Shown one piece after another: positions 1 through 10,975 of a stretch of 64,000 nt of DNA. Every line of letters begins with the position of its first letter. Within the stretch, counting starts at the first letter, position 1. The position numbers and the translations under genes were made by a program. The notes below the pieces were generated by a model. The model did not search any database. It saw only the letters and a list, made by a program, of their open reading frames with translations, and was not told the origin of the DNA. Source of the stretch: Apricaphanius iberus (lineage: Eukaryota > Chordata > Actinopteri > Cyprinodontiformes > Aphaniidae); assembly GCA_028564705.1 (NCBI GenBank), contig JAPXFQ010002904.1:1488001-1552000 (forward strand), read 5' to 3'.

Positions 1-1380
1 TGGCCCTTTTAGTTACCACAGCTGTAAGAAAGGTCAGAATCAAGGCCAATCACAATGAATGACTGATGAGCATTGGGCCTTTTTATCTCATCATCGTTTC
101 AGCTGGGAGGCTCGAAACCTCCTGATACCTTTTAATGCTTTGATCACAGACGCAATATTTGAGAAGGAAGAACCTAATGATGAGCCGTTGTTGTACCGAG
201 GTGTCTAGGTGCTTTGATGAAGGAGCACTAATTGGGTAAACCAAGTAATTAAGCCATAATAGAGAAAGTTAAAAACGCCCCACATTGTGCACCTATGTAC
301 TTCCACCACCCAGAGATCTATTAGGAGGGAAGGGCGTCTTGCTTAAGGGTGCTACAGTTCCAGGACAGCGCTAATAATTAACTGCCTCGCCCTGAAATAT
401 TTTTGTGGAGGTCTGACAACCAAACTTGGCAACCTTAAGTGATGTCTGAACTAAGGCTGCCTGAGTCACATTAGTGTTAATTAGTTTCTGTGAATGTCGA
501 TCTGATCCACAGTCTTTGTACTTCTGCAAAGCCTCTCTCAGATACACTAGCATTAGACTGTCTGCCATATGAAAACGTCTCATCAAACGCCTTTGGGAAA
601 ATGAGACCTAAGAAACACTCTGAAGGTGTGTTATCCGTGGCGCGTCTTGAAAACGCTGCTTCCTCACTTTTCCCTCTCCTCCTCCCTCTTACGTCTTGTC
701 CCAGCAGGCTTTACTGCTAAAATATTCCAGGGTGATGCCAGTAAGTCACCCCTGAGGGTGAGGTGGAATTGTGCTGTGTATGATGGTCCGCTTCATTAAA
801 ACTCGCCGCATTCTGAGGATAAGACGTGAAAGTGAGTTTCCTGGCTGGAGATATTCATTGACATCATCGGCAGCGGCTTGCAGCAGTGGATGCACATAGG
901 CATAAGTTTTAGTGGCTGCGTGAGTGGGCGACTTCACTTGAGGAGAAAGTGTTGACTTGTTACATAAGCCCAGCTAATTTGACACACACTTTCAGAGTGA
1001 TAAGACGAGAGGAGCGTGGCTGTTTAACTCTCCTCCGGTCTTATCTACAGACCGATTACTTCCAGGAGGATAGATATTAATGCAGAAACACGCAAAGGTT
1101 TAATGATTGATTAGTGAGTGAGGATTAATTTTATTACATTTGGTAAATTATTGATTTTTTCTCCCTTTTTTAATGTAAGTTTTAAACTTTTAAAAATGTT
1201 CAAGGTGTACCAATGAACCGACAGGATAAAAAAGGAACTTTTTACATCACATTTGCTACAATAAAATGAAACAAGCCTTTCTAAAATGTTTCACATAAGC
1301 ATCAGAAATTTAAACCTGAAACTATCAATAGCAAAAAACAAACCCACTTATGTCAGACACGTAGCCCGACTGTTATCCAT
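1..1380. other. Upstream or intronic DNA with no supported exon
   Basis: Short open frames exist, but none has splice sites in the phase required by the exon at 2350. A GC-richer hairpin lies at 999-1045 and is described as a finding. The missing 5' exons of the large-exon gene may lie here or beyond the window. Confidence 0.4.
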
Positions 1381-1387
1381 CTTACTA

Positions 1388-1786
1388 GGGCTGTGCAATA
1401 TGACGAAATAGATCGTCAGTACGATAGAATACGTCTATGTTTTAAGCCACGATAGGGTTTTACGGCAGTAAATTACATCAGGATTCACCTTGTGGCATTC
1501 CTGTGAATGAGGAAGACGACAACCAACACGTTTCAGACCAGGGATCTAAACAAGATTATCAGACAACCCAAAGTTGGTCTCGCCGCACTTCTCCCCTCCC
1601 AACGCGAAGGAGATCACTACATGATGAGTCTGGGAGGTGTTATTGTCATCTATCATTTAAAATTGCATTTCCATGCTGTAAATTTTTATAAACTACTCCT
1701 GAAATAAATTAACGGAAAAATTGCTATATCGTGAAGTATATCCTTATCGGGATATAAAATTTTAGCCATTTCGCCCAGCCCTGCAG
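1388..1786. mobile_element. hAT-type miniature inverted-repeat element
   Basis: The element starts GGGCTGTGCAATATGACGAAAT and ends with the near-inverse ATTTCGCCCAGCCCTG. Both flanks carry the identical CTTACTA (1381-1387 and 1787-1793), a target duplication of 7, possibly 8, bp, which is typical of hAT transposons. No transposase frame is visible, so it is non-autonomous. Confidence 0.8.
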
Positions 1787-2349
1787 CTTACTAATATAAA
1801 TGAATCTGTTGAACCAAGGTGTGTTTTTTGCCTCTGAATTTAACAGAAGCACTGAACAGCCGTTTTTTCTGTATGAATTTTTATTTTTGATTAATTTACA
1901 TCAATAAAATGAGAAACTATATCCTTTAGCACCAAATTAACTTTTGGCCTTTTTGCTTCATATTGTCAGCTATTCAATTAATGATAGGGGTACACAACCA
2001 TGCTTAACCCAAAGGTCCATATCCCTAATATTTAGTGAACTGGGCTATAAACAGTAGCGATGTCCTGAACCAATTTTTGAGAATATATTGCCTGTTATGT
2101 GCAATAACTCGCTAATTTGCTTCTTGCATAATGCTTTCCATACAATTCAGTGTCACTCATCATTAAGTGTGATTGCTTTTTCAAGTAAATAATCAAGTAA
2201 AAGTAGTTGGCGGATTATATATACACGTGGTTGAAAATCCACATCTAACAGAATGGGATGTGTCAATAATGTTAATCTTTGGATTAAAAAACACTGAAAT
2301 AACAGATCAGTCTGACTTCAAGCATTTTTTTATCTTTGTTTCTTATTAG

Positions 2350-3777
2350 TGAAAACCAGACCAACGCATTTGTTGGACAATTCACAAAAGAGAACCAGAT
2401 TTGGGTTAAAGCACCAGCTGAGCAGGCTGAGCTGTCCTCCAGACAGGAAGAGAATCATAAAGGTAAAGTTCTGATTTGAAACACCTATACACACACATCA
2501 AATAATCAGCTACCCCTGAACCTCGTCATTGACATCTGAATCTGTTGCACTGATGTTAACAGCAGACAGTCAAAGATCTGTTTATCATTGGGGTCACTCG
2601 GAGGTCCAGATCGAGAGCACTGCTGATTCCATCCTTGTCACAAGCCTCATCCTGAAACTCTCCAAACCAAAACAGGGACCAGAGAAGACTTTAGAGGCGT
2701 GGTTGGGTCAACATGTCAGGTAGAGAACATTTTGTTTTATGAAATATGACAATAAACGTTATTCAGCCATTTAAATCACATGTTTTCTAACATTTAGTCA
2801 AACAGTAAATGAATCTTTGGACCTTGTTTGCGCCTCTCCATCTATGATTAGCTTCCTTCCCTTGACGTGCACAAGTAAATATCATAAAAATACTTAGTAT
2901 TGGCTGCCTTTGTTCCTTGTTTGGATCACTTTCAAAAATGTAATGCTGAAACGTCTAAAAAGAAAGTGTGAGAATTTTCTTTCGGCCGTATAATTCAACA
3001 TTTTTAGAGTTAATGTGTCACATAGTTCATAGATCACTCTCCTTCTTTTTCCTTCTTGAGTCAATGTAACATGAACTCCCCAAGACTTTTCTTACTAATG
3101 CCTTGCAAAAAATATCCACCTTTATTTGTAGATGTATGAATCTGAATCAAGTTTTAGAAAGTGTGGCTCCACGTTGTTTTGCTCCACGTATTTACACACC
3201 ATAGGGTTATGACATCCCAATGGCTGCGATCTTTAGGCTTTCTCACTTCACTTTCTAACCCCTCTCTTATCTGCCTCGTATCCGCCCAAAATCATACTAG
3301 ATAGTTATTCCCTTATATAGAAATCTTGAATGTAGGGCGTGTGTTGATTGTTGTGATTCTTTTGTGCAGCCACATCTCAAACGCTTTCAAAGTGCTTGCC
3401 TGAGAGTGCCTGAAAGTAAGAGAAGTTCTCACTCTGGGAAAGCTGTTTAGAGAAGAATAAGCAAGGCAAGGAATGCCAATGATCCGGTTGATCAGCATGC
3501 CCATTAACATTTTTGGACGAGTAATCCCTCTAATGTTGCGGCTAAAAACATTACAGTAGAACAGGGTGAACGATGGGTGTGTCTAACTGCAGAAATTATC
3601 GTTAAATCTGTTGTGGAGATTTGCTTGACCCTGTTAGATCCCTCTAGTGAAATAGTATTTTTATACATTTTCAAAATCTCAGATTAATCACTTGTTTAAC
3701 TCCATCTTCAATCTCTCTCTCTTGTTTCCAGTTTGGCTGACCGACAGTCACCTAAGACCAGGAACGGCACCTTGCAG
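2350..3777 (+). CDS. Three small 5' exons of the large Ser/Pro-rich gene
   Basis: Exon 2350-2462 follows a pyrimidine-rich acceptor (TTCTTATTAG) and ends AAG|GTAAAG. It is open in one frame after a single leading base and leaves one base over. Exon 2563-2719 follows TTAACAG, supplies the two bases needed, and encodes about 52 residues including VYHWGHSEVQ. It leaves two bases. Exon 3732-3777 follows TTTCCAG, supplies the one base needed, and ends in phase 0 at GCAG|GTAAAG. The long exon at 6005 is open in exactly that phase. Three successive phase matches are unlikely by chance, so these exons are well supported although no homologue was recalled. Confidence 0.75.
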
Positions 3778-6700
3778 GTAAAGATCATTGTCATGATAGT
3801 GATTCAATGAGTTACAGGTCTTAACCTGACATTATTTAAAACATTACCAGTCTAACCAGGAAGAAGGTTCATTGCTTTCAGTTCTTTAGAACGACGGCAC
3901 AGTTTTTTGTGGTTGGATCTTTGAGTGACACTTAAAAAACATCTGAGATTGATAGTTATTTTAACAGTTAGAACAGACGGGGTGTGTGTGTGTGAATTTT
4001 TTGTCATAGCAACTCTCTCATGCCTTTCAAAATAACCTGTTAGACAATCTCTAAAATACCTATTCCATGGGAACACAAGCATTATCAAAGCTCCGGCTCA
4101 TGTCACCATAAGGTTAAAAATTCTGATAGCTTTTTAAAAAAAAAAGGGTTTATGATGGTAACCTTCCTGAAGTTATAGCTAGGAAGTTTTTTTATTGCTG
4201 TTAAGGAATTTGCATTGGTAAGATAAGGATGATAAAAACACGTTGACATATGAAAACAACTAGGCTTGACTGAGACACATGGATCTATCATAAGTTGTTA
4301 AAACATACAGCACCTTGAAAAAGTATTCGTATCCCTTGAAAATTTAACATTTTAGCAATACAAACACACATTTCTATGTATTTTCTTGAGCTTTTATGCA
4401 GCATATCAATGCAAAGTAGTGCTTAATGTAAAATGAAAGAAAACCTATGCATGTCTTTAACTTATTTTCAGAAATAAGTCAACATCGTTAGTATTGCATC
4501 CCCACATTTATTCTGAATAAAATCCTGTGAAATCAGCTGCCTTCAGAAGTCAAGTAATTGTTATTTAAAAACTATCAGTAGTTAACTCAGCAGGACCTTC
4601 AGAGATCCAAAGCTCAGGTGCTGGTTGTGCACTCCACAACTGGAAGAGTGGAAAGAAGGAAACAATTTCTTAGACAGCATAATTAGAAGTGTTGATTAAT
4701 GTTTGCTACGAGCCATGTTAGGCAGTGGTCCCCAATAGTTTCTTTAACCATGGACCCGTTTAATATCAGACAATATTCACTGGAAAAGTAAGACAACAAA
4801 ACAAAAAGAACTGACCGGCATAAAAAAACCAGGGTTATTTTTAAATATAATAATAATTGTAAATCCAATGTGTACTTTATTACTTTGTTTGTAACAACCG
4901 CTCTAACCCCTAATACTTTCTGGTCCCTATAGTTACATTAAGGCATGCCTTTAAAATATTTACCACAAAAACAAATATAAAGTGCATAAAAAATACAACT
5001 AACCACAACACTGAATCAGCAGGAGCCCTGTACCTGTTTCTCTGTGATGATACCTTCCCGTCTGGGTCAGTTTTAAAGGTTTCATTGCCTCATTAGAAAC
5101 CCTCAGGCCTACAATATTAAGCATTTTATGGTGTTTACTGTTTATTCACTCGACCTTAAAATGCAAAAAGCTCAACAGAAAAACTAAGTTTGGGTAGAAA
5201 GAGTTGGTCTCCTTCGATAACCTATAGGTTTGTTTGTGTCTGAATGCATTTTATTTTTTGTTAAAACATGCATGTTTATCAGTCAGTGAATTTACTCACA
5301 TTGGGTAGAGCATCTAGAAATTTTACTCAAGTTAGACTAGATTAATATAGCTTAATACTTAATAATATTACTCAAGTAAATGTCAAAAGAACGGTGTAGT
5401 AAAACTACTCTTTAAAGTAAATTTTTCCAAAACGTTATTAGACTAAAAATATCATAGTAAATTTAACCAGTTACTACCCACTTCTGGTGAAAGCTCATGC
5501 TGTGGGGCACCTTGTTTTGAGGTACAAAAAATATACCCCAAGAAAAGGCAAATGACTGGATATAAACCCCAAACTTGTCTGGGAGAGTAGATGAATGCAA
5601 TATTTGCTAACAAATAAGGTCCAGGTTGAAAAAAAAAGAGAAACTTTCCCTTTAAGTTTCAGTTTCTCTGCAAAGATAACATTGTCTAGAAATATAAAGT
5701 TGGTTTAGACACACCCAACAAGACTTGCAGCATTGACAGCCGAAAATGGTGAGTCAATAAAGTATTGACCGAGTGAAGCCAAATGCTCATGTACTCTGTA
5801 GTATGCAAAATATAATAAAAATACATTGAGGTTTATAGTTGGTATTTGGCAAACTATCAACGTTTAGGGAGCAGCTGTACTTATACATGGCACTTTCTAT
5901 AGAGGAACTTTTTGTGGTGAAAATGTATTTAAAAAATAATAATAAAAAAAATGTGTGGCAGGTACAGAACAGTCAATGGTAATAATCTTTGTGTATCTCA
6001 ACAGGTTAATGGAACTTCATCCAGCTCATTTATAAAAACAACCAGCTTATGTCAATCATCAAAGACTATCCTGCTTTCATCCAAGAAGGAAGAACCACTT
6101 AGTGTTGTTAACCATGATCTGGGGATAACCAGGAACCTGAGCAGAACTCGCATTTCTTCTGATAGTAACACTGGAGCACATGAACACAATGGCTTGTGCA
6201 GACTTCCTTTTGAGTCACAACCCATATTTTGCCCTGGATCTTTAACTGGAAGTAAAACAGACATAAAGCACCAAACAAACCTTGAAAACCATTCTCATTT
6301 TGGAAACCATTCTGAGGAACCTGTACCCATGTTGTCTTCCACCATGGTAACAGTTCTCGCTCCTCAGTGGAGCGGTCTTGTAAGGCGGACCAAAAGGTTT
6401 GATGGAACTGGGTATTCAGAAGCTCAGGGGGATTCACAAGACGTTTCAAATACATCACCAAATCAACAACAAGGACACCAGCGGACATGGGGTCAACATG
6501 GTGTAAAGAATGTGTTGGCAGATGAGTCTAACATTCCAAGAAGAGTCCCGTTGCTGGAAACTAGGAGTAATAAAGCAGGCTGGTCAAGCAAAAGTGCTCC
6601 TTCATGCTTGGATTTTAATACTAAAAAGGATATGATTCAAACAGTTTCCTTGGATGCGGATGCTTTAAGCCCTTCACCCACTTCTCCAATGTCCTGGTCC

Positions 6701-9700
6701 CCTCTCTCCCCAAACCTTAATGAACAAAGGATTCCCCAAATGGGCCTCCAAGGACGACAGTCATCTCTAAGCTCCAAACCAACAACTAGCAGACTTCTTT
6801 TGTCCTCTAGGAAATTTAACCTTAATAGCACAAACTCTGGTCAAAATCCTGTCCTCTCTGAGGTAAAGACCTCTTCTCTAAACAGTTCTCTTAATAACAA
6901 TGAACAAGAGAGAACAAAGTCCATCCTTGCTTCATCCATTTCTTACAGGACAACTGAAACTGGACCGATCCTCTCTCCAGTAGGTTCCAATCCTAGAGAG
7001 AGAAAAATATCTGACAAGTTTTTATTTCTAACTTCAACTACAAACAGAACAATGAAAGACAATTCTTACACCAGACAGTCTCAGTCAGTGACCCAGGCTG
7101 GTCTTGCATCTTCCAAATCTCAGTTGCTGGGTAAAGATTCTCTAGAGAGGCAGCAGAATTTTGAGAATTCAGATAACACAAACTCATTCTCAGAGAGCTC
7201 AATTTCTCCAACCAGATATTTTCAGTATGATTCTCCTTCCTCATCAAAAACACACACACTTCCTAGGCGAACCAGCCTGAAATGCACTTCCTGGTGGAAA
7301 CAGGTTTCTCAGGAAGACAGTTCTCCCCTCACTATGAAAAACACAGACAACAAGAAACACTACCAAAAAACAGACTCTCCAAGTCAGACAGACAACAAAA
7401 GAATGGGTAGTTATAATCTCAAGAACAGTGATAACAGTGACAGGGACAACAACACTCTAGAGTCAGTTTGCAAAGGTAACATGAACCGCTCTTTAAAAAC
7501 GCGGCCATCTGAAACAGGAAAGGCAGCCAACCATAAGCATGGTTTAAATGTAGACAATAGAGAACCACAAAAGCTTCAGAGTATGCCTGATTGTGTGTCT
7601 GCTTCTAAACTTAGCACAGTGCCAGAACCAACACCACCAAGACTGACAAAGGTTCCAGACAAGGATGATGAAAGAAAGACTTTGTTTACAGCACACGTAC
7701 CTGCACCCACTTTGTTTACTCCCACGACCCCAAATCCACCTACAGATAGCTTCGGTAAATACAGTGGTTCTCCACCCGAAACCAGTGCTCTCACATCTCA
7801 AAACAACATGGAAACACAAAAGTTAACCAAGCTCCCTCTTTTTCATAATTCCACCACTCTCAGCAGTCAACCATGTCATTCTCAAACTAGCGCTGGGCCC
7901 TCCTCTGGCCCAAACACAAAAAACAAATGTTCTTTTCAGTCTAATCAAGTTTCTTCTAACATCAATATCCACTCCTCTTCAAACCAAACATCCAAATTTA
8001 CCAGTACATCCAATGTTTCACCTCTTGGCTTTAAAAGAAGTTATGTCTGCCTCCCTAAACCTTACAAATCACAACCAGTGACCACCCTAATTTCCACTAT
8101 AAACACTTTCAACAAAACAAGAGGAAGCTACATATCAGCCAGTCCCACCACATCTTCAGGTACCACTCCTCATAGCCCATCCACCCTAACCCCTCCTGTC
8201 AATTCTGCCATTGCATCACCAACATCCATCGATGCCTCCTCTCCCCTAACACCCCCTGCAACTCCTGTAAATGCCAGTCCCAGCTCAGAACCTTCTCCCC
8301 CCAAGTTAAAAAGCATAGTTTACAATAGTCTAGAAAGAGAACCAAAAAAACAAGGAAAGAGAGAGAGGCGAGTAACATGGCAGGACTCTGTGGAATTACA
8401 GCGTTCAGAGTCAGACCATGTGGAGAAGCTAGATTCTTCCCAGGTCCAAGCAAACTCCCCAGCTCCCTCACATCAACCCCAAGGTTCCCCTTCCAGGTTC
8501 TCATATCTGCAGTCAGGTTGTGCAGAAGGTAGTGGATCTCCTGTTTGTGCCCCTAACCACAAGACTTTTGGTACACAGGTGGTAAAAGGAGGGAAATATC
8601 GCTCCTCATCATCCGACTTTGATGAGGTAGTGACCAGGGAGCTTGACAAAAGCAAGCACATAGTTGGTGATACTAGGATCTTTGACAAGGGCCCAAGTAC
8701 AACCAGGCAGGAATGTACACCATCAGTTGAGTCTGGCACAGTTCAGTGCCGTTCCTCTGCTCCCCTTTCTCTTCCTCCTGATTTCCCATCTGGTTATAAA
8801 CATCGCTATAGCACCCCACCTTACTCTACATTAATGTCTACCAGGCAAACACACGAAAACCTAAAGACTTCACAACAGACATTTCTTGTTTCCCAACCAT
8901 CTCTTTCAAATCAAACTCCACAATCTTCATCAAATGCTAACCTGTTTGCGTCAACGTCCAAACCTCCTATTCCACCTATCAGGCCATCCCAGCCATTTTC
9001 AATGCAAATCCAAACTGGAGCTGCCAAGCATGAGAGTTCAATTTGCAATCTTTCAGACACTGATTGGGTCAACAATAACTGTCAAGACCACATCAAAGAT
9101 CAACCAATTGGTCAGATACAGCTTTTTGACAACAGGGTTCATGTTACCTCACAGTCTCATTCAGAAGATGAGAAACATAGCTTCTCTTCAACCTATGTAA
9201 CTGAAACACTGGTTTATAGAATTAAAACAGATTCAGTTACAGAGGCCCTAAAGAACACCACACCTTCATCTTCCCAACATAACAAAAATGCTTTGTTTTC
9301 TTCAGAGACTAAGTTAAATCAACAGCCAGGCTCAGTGCAAAGTAGAGAAACAGTTGGCCAGTCATGTAGGCATGTTGATGAGAGCTCCAGTGATGGCATA
9401 TCAACAAAAAGTGAACCTAGTCTTGATGAAACCAGTAACACAGGCATGAAGGAGAGTGTCCTGGGTAAAAATAGGTTTCACTCAGTTGAGGTCAATAATG
9501 AAGAAAGTTCTAAGAAAAACCTGTTTGGCCTAAAAAGAAGCGTCAGCTCCCCAAGCTCTACTTTACCAAAGTCGGAACCAGAGCGAGTAAACAAGACCTA
9601 CAATAAAATGGACCAGATGTTTAACAAACTGAAACAAAAATTCCGGTCTAGACGAACTGAGGATGATTTGTCCTTCCCATGGCAGTGGAAGCGTACTTCC

Positions 9701-10975
9701 CAGACTCCTTCTATGAGTGGGTCAAGTGACAAAAGCAGCATCAGCAACATCAGCGCAGACAGTACCAAAACATTGGAGGACCAAACGCACGAGGAAGACA
9801 TAGTGCTGAAACACAATGCTGTGAAAACAGAAGATACAAAAAGACAAACAGACAATAGATATACCCTTATACCAGCGCCAACTGTTAATGATTTCTCTAT
9901 TTGGTCAGAAAATAATGATGATCCAAATTCTTGTGCTGCACCTCAAAGTAAGGTTAATCTGACTGTCCATGGCCCAATTGAACAGTTTGATGTGAATAAA
10001 AAAAACAGTGTTGATGGGAGCCTCAGTCCAAATGCTGCTTATTCAAGTCAGTCCAAGAAGTCTACACCCAGCCCTAGAAGTCCCTTCTCCCCATTTTCCT
10101 CTCTTTCTCCTGTTTCCCCATTTTCCAGTGGAGAGGTGTTTGATGACAACGTATTCTTCAGTCCAAAGCTTCAACGCCGCAGGGAATCTTCATCTCCACT
10201 TGAGCCTGTAGATGGAATCAGATTAGGACTCACAAGAAGGAGCCGAGTATCAACTGGTCCCCCCACTTCAAGTCCAGGGAAGGATAAAGAACCCTTTACT
10301 TCCTCGTATGCAGACTTAAAGTATGGCATTGAACCAGGAAGATCCTTTTCAGTAAGCTCTGTCCACTCCAGTCGACCTGCACAGCCTGGACGGATTTCTA
10401 CAGGAACGAGATTCATGAGTGTGGGGGATCTTTCTCAGCCTGCTCTGTCTTCTGCAAGTGGCAGTGAGTTGCATCAGTGGTCCGCCACACCTACTGAAAT
10501 GGGACAGTTTTATAACCAGCCTGATCTTGACCCTCATGTACTCTATGATGCTGGGAAGCAGCGATCCAGATCCCTTCCTCGATCACTGACTCAGTGCTTG
10601 GCAAAGTGGAGCTCAGGAGTGCCCCCTTCTCAGTCTACCACTGCCACTCCTTCAAAGTCAGGTCGTCTTCGCAGCCCCAGCATGAACATCTGTCAATTTC
10701 CATGGGATACCGAGGGTCTCCCAACCCCTCCTCCAACACCTCCCCTCTCACCAGCAGTCAGACGCATGTCCAAACCTTCCAGTCTTCCTTCCCCCACCTC
10801 ACCAGAAGCAGTGCACCAAGTAGATGGACAGCCTTCCAGACTGCATCGGCCCTTCAGGGGCTTTGTGTCCAGCCTCGGCACTTTTGACGAATCCTCGGAC
10901 AGCAGCTCTGACACAACAACAGATGATGAGTATTACATAGACTCAGACGGTGGAGAGAAGGAGACAGAGCTGTGA
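2350..10975 (+). CDS. Large Ser/Thr/Pro-rich protein, 5'-partial, unrecognised
   Basis: I do not recognise this gene. Coding exons are 2350-2462, 2563-2719, 3732-3777 and 6005-10975. All have AG acceptors and GT donors, and the junction phases (1, 2, 0) agree, giving about 1,761 residues without a stop. The first exon begins inside a codon, so at least one more 5' exon lies upstream, probably outside the window. The protein is dominated by Ser, Thr, Pro, Asn and Gln, with no membrane segment, signal peptide or zinc finger, and is probably largely disordered. Visible landmarks are a basic patch followed by RVTW (8369-8380), which resembles a protein phosphatase 1 RVxF docking motif; a Lys/Arg-rich helix-like stretch near 9600-9660; SP-rich runs near 10070-10130; a TPPPTPPLSP run near 10730; and an acidic Ser/Asp C-terminus. 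It could be a cytoskeletal or signalling scaffold, but that is a guess. Confidence 0.8.
3778..6004 (+). other. Intron of the large-exon gene with transposon remnants
   Basis: The intron runs from donor GCAG|GTAAAG to acceptor TCTCAACAG. At about 4306-4560 it holds a decayed end of a Tc1-type element (CACCTTGAAAAAGTATTCGT and following). From about 4721 there is a degenerate fish MITE-like sequence (GGCAGTGGTCCCCAATAG). No exon was supported inside it. Confidence 0.5.
4306..4560. mobile_element. Decayed Tc1-type transposon end
   Basis: The terminal sequence resembles the common fish Tc1 inverted repeat (CTTGAAAAAGTATTCGTATC), followed by the usual internal AT-rich sequence with GCAAAGTAGTGC. 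Related fragments occur at 42147, 49615, 57345, 61018 and 63378. There is no coding potential here. Confidence 0.5.
6005..10975 (+). CDS. 4.97-kb terminal coding exon of the large Ser/Pro-rich gene
   Basis: One uninterrupted coding exon of 1,656 codons plus a stop. The reading frame stays open upstream to an ATG at 5951, but a good acceptor (TGTATCTCAACAG) ends at 6004 exactly at a codon boundary. The 18 residues before it are therefore probably intron read-through. Low-complexity Ser/Thr/Pro composition continues throughout. The last 40 residues turn acidic (DESSDSSSDTTTDDEYY), followed by a TGA stop. An isoform starting at 5951 cannot be excluded. Confidence 0.85.
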   Translation, partial: VNGTSSSSFIKTTSLCQSSKTILLSSKKEEPLSVVNHDLGITRNLSRTRISSDSNTGAHEHNGLCRLPFESQPIFCPGSLTGSKTDIKHQTNLENHSHFGNHSEEPVPMLSSTMVTVLAPQWSGLVRRTKRFDGTGYSEAQGDSQDVSNTSPNQQQGHQRTWGQHGVKNVLADESNIPRRVPLLETRSNKAGWSSKSAPSCLDFNTKKDMIQTVSLDADALSPSPTSPMSWSPLSPNLNEQRIPQMGLQGRQSSLSSKPTTSRLLLSSRKFNLNSTNSGQNPVLSEVKTSSLNSSLNNNEQERTKSILASSISYRTTETGPILSPVGSNPRERKISDKFLFLTSTTNRTMKDNSYTRQSQSVTQAGLASSKSQLLGKDSLERQQNFENSDNTNSFSESSISPTRYFQYDSPSSSKTHTLPRRTSLKCTSWWKQVSQEDSSPLTMKNTDNKKHYQKTDSPSQTDNKRMGSYNLKNSDNSDRDNNTLESVCKGNMNRSLKTRPSETGKAANHKHGLNVDNREPQKLQSMPDCVSASKLSTVPEPTPPRLTKVPDKDDERKTLFTAHVPAPTLFTPTTPNPPTDSFGKYSGSPPETSALTSQNNMETQKLTKLPLFHNSTTLSSQPCHSQTSAGPSSGPNTKNKCSFQSNQVSSNINIHSSSNQTSKFTSTSNVSPLGFKRSYVCLPKPYKSQPVTTLISTINTFNKTRGSYISASPTTSSGTTPHSPSTLTPPVNSAIASPTSIDASSPLTPPATPVNASPSSEPSPPKLKSIVYNSLEREPKKQGKRERRVTWQDSVELQRSESDHVEKLDSSQVQANSPAPSHQPQGSPSRFSYLQSGCAEGSGSPVCAPNHKTFGTQVVKGGKYRSSSSDFDEVVTRELDKSKHIVGDTRIFDKGPSTTRQECTPSVESGTVQCRSSAPLSLPPDFPSGYKHRYSTPPYSTLMSTRQTHENLKTSQQTFLVSQPSLSNQTPQSSSNANLFASTSKPPIPPIRPSQPFSMQIQTGAAKHESSICNLSDTDWVNNNCQDHIKDQPIGQIQLFDNRVHVTSQSHSEDEKHSFSSTYVTETLVYRIKTDSVTEALKNTTPSSSQHNKNALFSSETKLNQQPGSVQSRETVGQSCRHVDESSSDGISTKSEPSLDETSNTGMKESVLGKNRFHSVEVNNEESSKKNLFGLKRSVSSPSSTLPKSEPERVNKTYNKMDQMFNKLKQKFRSRRTEDDLSFPWQWKRTSQTPSMSGSSDKSSISNISADSTKTLEDQTHEEDIVLKHNAVKTEDTKRQTDNRYTLIPAPTVNDFSIWSENNDDPNSCAAPQSKVNLTVHGPIEQFDVNKKNSVDGSLSPNAAYSSQSKKSTPSPRSPFSPFSSLSPVSPFSSGEVFDDNVFFSPKLQRRRESSSPLEPVDGIRLGLTRRSRVSTGPPTSSPGKDKEPFTSSYADLKYGIEPGRSFSVSSVHSSRPAQPGRISTGTRFMSVGDLSQPALSSASGSELHQWSATPTEMGQFYNQPDLDPHVLYDAGKQRSRSLPRSLTQCLAKWSSGVPPSQSTTATPSKSGRLRSPSMNICQFPWDTEGLPTPPPTPPLSPAVRRMSKPSSLPSPTSPEAVHQVDGQPSRLHRPFRGFVSSLGTFDESSDSSSDTTTDDEYYIDSDGGEKETEL

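Noticed and set aside
5951..6004. ATG start of the long plus-strand frame
   Set aside because: A good splice acceptor at 6004 falls on the codon boundary and matches the phase of the exon at 3732-3777, so the preceding 18 codons look like intron.
6108..10914. Minus-strand frames inside the 5-kb exon
   Set aside because: Shadows produced by the biased codon composition of the real plus-strand exon.
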